Source of the DNA: JBILVQ01 sp044370375
GTDB taxonomy: Bacteria > Bacteroidota > Bacteroidia > UBA4408
Length of the DNA: 8,806 nucleotides
Reading direction: 5' to 3'
Assembly: GCA_044370375.1 (NCBI GenBank)
Contig: JBILVQ010000127.1
Span: 1 to 8,806 of the forward strand
Positions 5,664 through 8,806 of this stretch are shown here, in pieces; within the stretch, counting starts at the first letter, position 1, and the number at the start of each line of letters is the position of its first letter. The position numbers and the translations under genes were made by a program. The notes below the pieces were generated by a model that was not told the DNA's origin, did no database searches, and was given only the letters and a program-made list of their open reading frames with translations.

Positions 5664-6841
5664 GTGCGGAAAAAACTGTGATAGAAAACAAGCCAAGCGT
5701 ATATTTTTCGGGACTGAACGGACTGCGTTTTTTTGCTGCCTTTGCGGTGATTCTCACCCATCTGGAATTATTAAAAGACCAGCAACATTTAAAGAATCTA
5801 TGGAAGAATCCCTTTTTCTTTAACTCAGGAGGTTTGGGTGTATATTTCTTTTTTGTTTTGAGTGGTTTCCTCATTACCTACTTGTTGCTGGCCGAGCAAA
5901 AAGCTACGGGCACCATTGGGGTAAAAGAATTTTACTTGCGAAGAGTCTTCAGGATATGGCCGGTATATTACTTACTGGTAGTGGTGGCCTTTTTCATATT
6001 GCCACAATTTGAGTTTTTACATATTCCTTGGCTACAAAAATTTATTGCAGAAGATTATTGGTTTAAATTTTTTCTGTATTGTATATTGCTGCCCAACCTT
6101 GCCTTGGCCATGTACCCGGCCATTCCGCATGCCGGACAAAGCTGGAGCATTGGGGTTGAGGAGCAGTTTTATATTTTATGGCCTTGGATGGTAAAGAAAG
6201 CCAAAAATGTAGTGAGGGCAATAGTTGTTTTCACCGGTATTGTATTGGTAGTAAAAGTAATTGTCTTGGTTTTTGCGATGAAAAATCCGGATTTGGAGTG
6301 GCTCAAACAATTGAAAAAACTGGTGGCCATGAGCAAATTTGAATCCATGAGCATCGGTGCCATCGGGGCCTGGGTGTTGTTCGAAAAAAAAGAAAAATGG
6401 TTACAGACCCTATACCGCCCCGAAATACAGATAGCCTGTTATGCCATGATACCTGTATTGATGTTTTTCACGCCTCAGGTCATTCAGGATGGAATACATT
6501 TGGTATACTCGGTGGTTTTTCTCATCATCATTTTAAATGTTTGTTCCAATCCGCGTAGTTTTCTTAAATTAAAAAACCCAATCATCGATTATCTGGGAAA
6601 AATATCCTACGGTATTTACATGTACCACATGATTGTTGTGGTTTTTTGCATACAAGTTTGCAAGCGGATTTTCCCTGATTGGACCGGGTTAGAAATTCTG
6701 CCCAATGTGGTGCTTTATATTTCTGCAACTTTGCTTACTTTCATGGTTTCAGCGCTTTCCTACGAATGGTTTGAAAAGCGTTTCATCAAAATGAAGGAAA
6801 AATTCTCAAAAGTTATCAGTGGAGATCTCGCAAAAAAATAA
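5660..6841 (+). CDS. Membrane acyltransferase, acyltransferase 3 (OafA/YrhL) family
   Basis: A 393-residue inner-membrane protein with about ten predicted membrane helices, predicted to O-acylate (often acetylate) sugars of a surface polysaccharide. The N-terminal signature LNGLRFFAAFAVILTHLE (19-36) contains the conserved R23 and H34. GGLGVYFFFVLSGFLITYLLL and the basic YLRRVFRIWPVYYLL follow. SWSIGVEEQFYILWPW at 161-176 carries the family glutamates E167/E168, and GKISYGIYMYHMIV lies near the C-terminus. There is no SGNH domain, so it is the membrane-only form. It starts four bases inside the preceding glycosyltransferase gene and overlaps the next gene by 23 bases, so it is part of one operon. 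With the WcaF-like enzyme, the locus has two unrelated acylating enzymes, suggesting a glycan modified at more than one position or stage. Confidence 0.93.
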   Translation: MSAEKTVIENKPSVYFSGLNGLRFFAAFAVILTHLELLKDQQHLKNLWKNPFFFNSGGLGVYFFFVLSGFLITYLLLAEQKATGTIGVKEFYLRRVFRIWPVYYLLVVVAFFILPQFEFLHIPWLQKFIAEDYWFKFFLYCILLPNLALAMYPAIPHAGQSWSIGVEEQFYILWPWMVKKAKNVVRAIVVFTGIVLVVKVIVLVFAMKNPDLEWLKQLKKLVAMSKFESMSIGAIGAWVLFEKKEKWLQTLYRPEIQIACYAMIPVLMFFTPQVIQDGIHLVYSVVFLIIILNVCSNPRSFLKLKNPIIDYLGKISYGIYMYHMIVVVFCIQVCKRIFPDWTGLEILPNVVLYISATLLTFMVSALSYEWFEKRFIKMKEKFSKVISGDLAKK

Positions 6842-8162
6842 AAGACGCGAATATGTCATCAAGACCTTTTTGGTCCTGCTGTCTATTTTTGTCAGCTCCA
6901 TTACTTTCTTTAACGCTCCCTTCGAGGGCTATTTGCACTACATCGTTTTCCTGATCTTGTTGCCCGGATACTACCTGCGTTTTGGTTTTCCGAAGGCGCC
7001 CATACAATTGCTATTTGTGCCTTTGGTATTTGGCTTTTTACAGATTCTATCGGGCAACAATACCTATGCCTTGTTCTTCAAAATCTTCATTGGGGTTTTG
7101 CTTTCCAGTACTTTTTATTTCTACGTATTTCAAGATTATCAGCTCAACACCACCAAACTATTTTCATATTATATGCGGGGAAGTGTGTGGGTTTCGTTGC
7201 TGGGAATTTTTCAGGTAATCAGCTACTTGGTTGGCTTTACACCGGGGTATGACTATGGCTGGTTGCTGAACAAATGGAGCGTTGTAAGTGGAGCCGGTTG
7301 GGGAATCAGAATGAATTCCATTTTTTCGGAAGCCTCGCAATGTGCTATTTTTTTAGGACCGGCAGCCTTTGTTAGTCTGCATAATTTTCTGGCCAAAAAA
7401 GACCACTTCATTAATAAAGTTGAATCGGCAGTCATCTTGTTGGCTTTGTTTTTAACCACCTCTTCAACGGGGTATATCGGCCTTTTCATTATTGGGTTAT
7501 TGATTACCATCAACTATGCGCGCATTGGCAATTTCGTATTTGCGATTGTTTTGTTTGCAGGTTTAGCGAATTTAATTTATAACAATGTACCGGAATTCCA
7601 GAAACGGGTAGATAGTGCGATTGGCCTGTGGGTTGATGAAAATTTCGCCATTGAAAATGTAAACTCATCGAGCTTTGTATTGTATAACAACTATCACATT
7701 GCCACTAAAAATTTCAAAAGAAATCCGATAGGCGGTTCGGGATTAGGCTCCCACGCCATTGCTTTCGACCGTTATTCGCTTACGAAGATGAATGGCATTA
7801 TCGACATTACCTTTAACAAAAGTGACGCTAATTCGATGTTACTGCGCTTAATTTCAGAAACAGGATTGATTGGCGTATTGTTTTTTATTTTCTTTATTCA
7901 ACGATTTTATGTGAGACGTCCGAATGATAACATGAACGGAGAATCTTGGATTATTGCCAATGCAGTATTGGTTATCATTTTGATGTATATGATCAGACAG
8001 GGAAACTACTTTTTGAATGGCTTCCCTTTTTTCATGTGGTTGTATTATTACAATGCCATGAACAATAAAAAAGCAGGAATAGAAGTCGCAGCGCAGAAAG
8101 CGGCAGAAACAGAAGAAACAAGCAATCACGAACTTAATCCAACGAACAGTGTGCGGCATTAG
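6819..8162 (+). CDS. O-antigen polymerase/ligase-like membrane protein (Wzy/WaaL type)
   Basis: A 447-residue polytopic membrane protein with roughly 11-12 predicted helices, including FLVLLSIFVSSITFF, YIVFLILLPGYYL, LLFVPLVFGFLQIL, VILLALFLTTSSTGYIGLFIIGLLITI and WIIANAVLVIILMYMI. A long polar loop between about residues 255 and 345 holds NPIGGSGLGSHAIAFDRYSL and SDANSMLLRLISETGLIGVLFF. That is the arrangement of the Wzy/ligase family, where a G-x-G segment precedes an N-x-(Y/L)L...E-x-G-L-x-G block. Such proteins polymerise lipid-linked repeat units or ligate glycan at the periplasmic face. Polymerase and ligase cannot be told apart here. The start is a GTG at 6819, 23 bases inside the acyltransferase gene; no in-frame ATG lies before the first helix. 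The C-terminal tail is charged and Ala/Glu-rich (about 415-447) and covers the start of the next gene. Confidence 0.85.
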   Translation: MEISQKNKRREYVIKTFLVLLSIFVSSITFFNAPFEGYLHYIVFLILLPGYYLRFGFPKAPIQLLFVPLVFGFLQILSGNNTYALFFKIFIGVLLSSTFYFYVFQDYQLNTTKLFSYYMRGSVWVSLLGIFQVISYLVGFTPGYDYGWLLNKWSVVSGAGWGIRMNSIFSEASQCAIFLGPAAFVSLHNFLAKKDHFINKVESAVILLALFLTTSSTGYIGLFIIGLLITINYARIGNFVFAIVLFAGLANLIYNNVPEFQKRVDSAIGLWVDENFAIENVNSSSFVLYNNYHIATKNFKRNPIGGSGLGSHAIAFDRYSLTKMNGIIDITFNKSDANSMLLRLISETGLIGVLFFIFFIQRFYVRRPNDNMNGESWIIANAVLVIILMYMIRQGNYFLNGFPFFMWLYYYNAMNNKKAGIEVAAQKAAETEETSNHELNPTNSVRH

Positions 8163-8806
8163 CGGATATATCAATTTTAAGGGCAAAGAAAACGGTGAAA
8201 AAATCATCCGGGCCATGAACGATTGCATTGCGCATCGTGGGCCTGATGATGCCGGTTTTGTGCAAGATGGCAGTGTTTTCATCGGACAAAGAAGATTATC
8301 AATTATTGATTTATCATCGGCCGGTCACCAACCCATGCATTCTGCCAATGGACGATATGTAATTGTTTACAATGGCGAGCTTTATAATTTTCAGGATTTA
8401 AAATTCGAATTACAGCGAGTAAGTCATGGTTCGAAAGATGAACCCTATCCCTTCAGTACCAAAACGGATACAGAAGTCATTCTGGCGGCCTATCAGCGTT
8501 GGGGCAAAGAGTGTTTACAACGTTTTAACGGCATGTTTGCCTTTGCTATTTGGGACAAAGAAAAGAAAGAACTCTTTATTGCCAGAGACCGTTTGGGCAT
8601 AAAGCCCTTGTACTACTTTATCAACGATGAGCAATTGTTATTCTCTTCAGAAATTAGACCCTTGATAAAATCGGGCCTGGTAGAGAAAAAAGTAAATCCC
8701 GATTCGCTGGCTGATTATTTACGCTACCAAACGGTACATGCGCCCTTTACGATTATTCAGAACATTCTCATGCTCATGCCGGGTCACCACATGACCATTT
8801 CGTTGA
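8149..8806 (+). CDS. asnB: Asparagine synthetase (glutamine-hydrolysing), N-terminal part, cut by window edge
   Basis: The frame is open to the window end, giving 219 residues. A GTG at 8149 is followed directly by TGC, so removal of the initiator Met exposes Cys2, the nucleophile of class II (Ntn) glutamine amidotransferases. This fixes the start. CGISGYI, HRGPDDAG, RLSIIDLS, GRYVIVYNGELYN, TKTDTEVILAAY, FNGMFAFAIWD and ARDRLGIKPLYY are the expected glutaminase-domain motifs, and SSEIRPLI leads to the synthetase domain, most of which is missing. Ammonia from glutamine would be passed to an aspartyl-AMP-type intermediate. AsnB-like enzymes in polysaccharide loci may amidate sugar acids or other carboxylates rather than aspartate; the window cannot decide this. 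About seven extra residues (around SHGSKDEPYP) precede the TDTEV motif compared with the usual spacing I remember. It overlaps the end of the polymerase gene by 14 bases. Confidence 0.93.
   Translation, partial: MCGISGYINFKGKENGEKIIRAMNDCIAHRGPDDAGFVQDGSVFIGQRRLSIIDLSSAGHQPMHSANGRYVIVYNGELYNFQDLKFELQRVSHGSKDEPYPFSTKTDTEVILAAYQRWGKECLQRFNGMFAFAIWDKEKKELFIARDRLGIKPLYYFINDEQLLFSSEIRPLIKSGLVEKKVNPDSLADYLRYQTVHAPFTIIQNILMLMPGHHMTISL

Noticed and set aside
7854..8282. 142-residue minus-strand open frame across the polymerase/AsnB junction.
   Set aside because: It is antisense to two well-supported overlapping genes and shows no domain or sensible start context.

Overview
The window looks like chromosomal DNA of a member of the Bacteroidota (Bacteroidetes). 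The evidence is a DUF4476 secreted protein, a LuxC-type acyl-CoA reductase next to a dicluster ferredoxin, starts without convincing Shine-Dalgarno sequences in A-rich leaders, and upstream boxes matching the Bacteroidota -7 element TAnnTTTG. No RNA gene, CRISPR array, insertion sequence or attachment site was seen. Genus cannot be read from this window.

Layout. (1) 1-279, minus strand: N-terminal 93 residues of an acyl-CoA reductase (LuxC family), cut by the window edge. It is divergent from (2) 364-711, plus strand: a 4Fe-4S dicluster ferredoxin with a clear promoter box and an intrinsic terminator. (3) About 752-1639: a predicted secreted protein of unknown function, apparently using a non-ATG start. 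(4) 1808-2869: a secreted DUF4476 protein with a Gln/Pro/Thr-rich linker. Its terminator hairpin (2889-2923) can also serve the convergent genes beyond it.

(5) 2998-8806 is a cell-surface polysaccharide locus with two divergent arms. The minus arm is a WcaF-like acetyltransferase followed by a WcaE-like family 2 glycosyltransferase, with a 4-base overlap. The plus arm is a family 4 glycosyltransferase, a membrane acyltransferase (acyltransferase 3 family), a Wzy/O-antigen-ligase-like polytopic protein and an AsnB-type asparagine synthetase that runs off the window. All its junctions overlap (4, 23 and 14 bases), so it reads as one translationally coupled operon, and its last two genes start with GTG.

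How the genes work together (inference from families): the two glycosyltransferases add sugars to a lipid-linked repeat unit. The hexapeptide and membrane acyltransferases decorate sugars with acyl groups. The Wzy/ligase-like protein polymerises or transfers the glycan on the outer face of the inner membrane. The AsnB-like enzyme either makes asparagine or amidates a sugar acid or precursor. The left part of the window (1-2869) has no evident link to this pathway.

I did not find a clearly new system. The points most worth a second look are the start of the 752 gene next to a terminator, a possible leaderless start for the WcaF-like gene, the overlapping non-ATG operon, and the insertion in the AsnB glutaminase domain.
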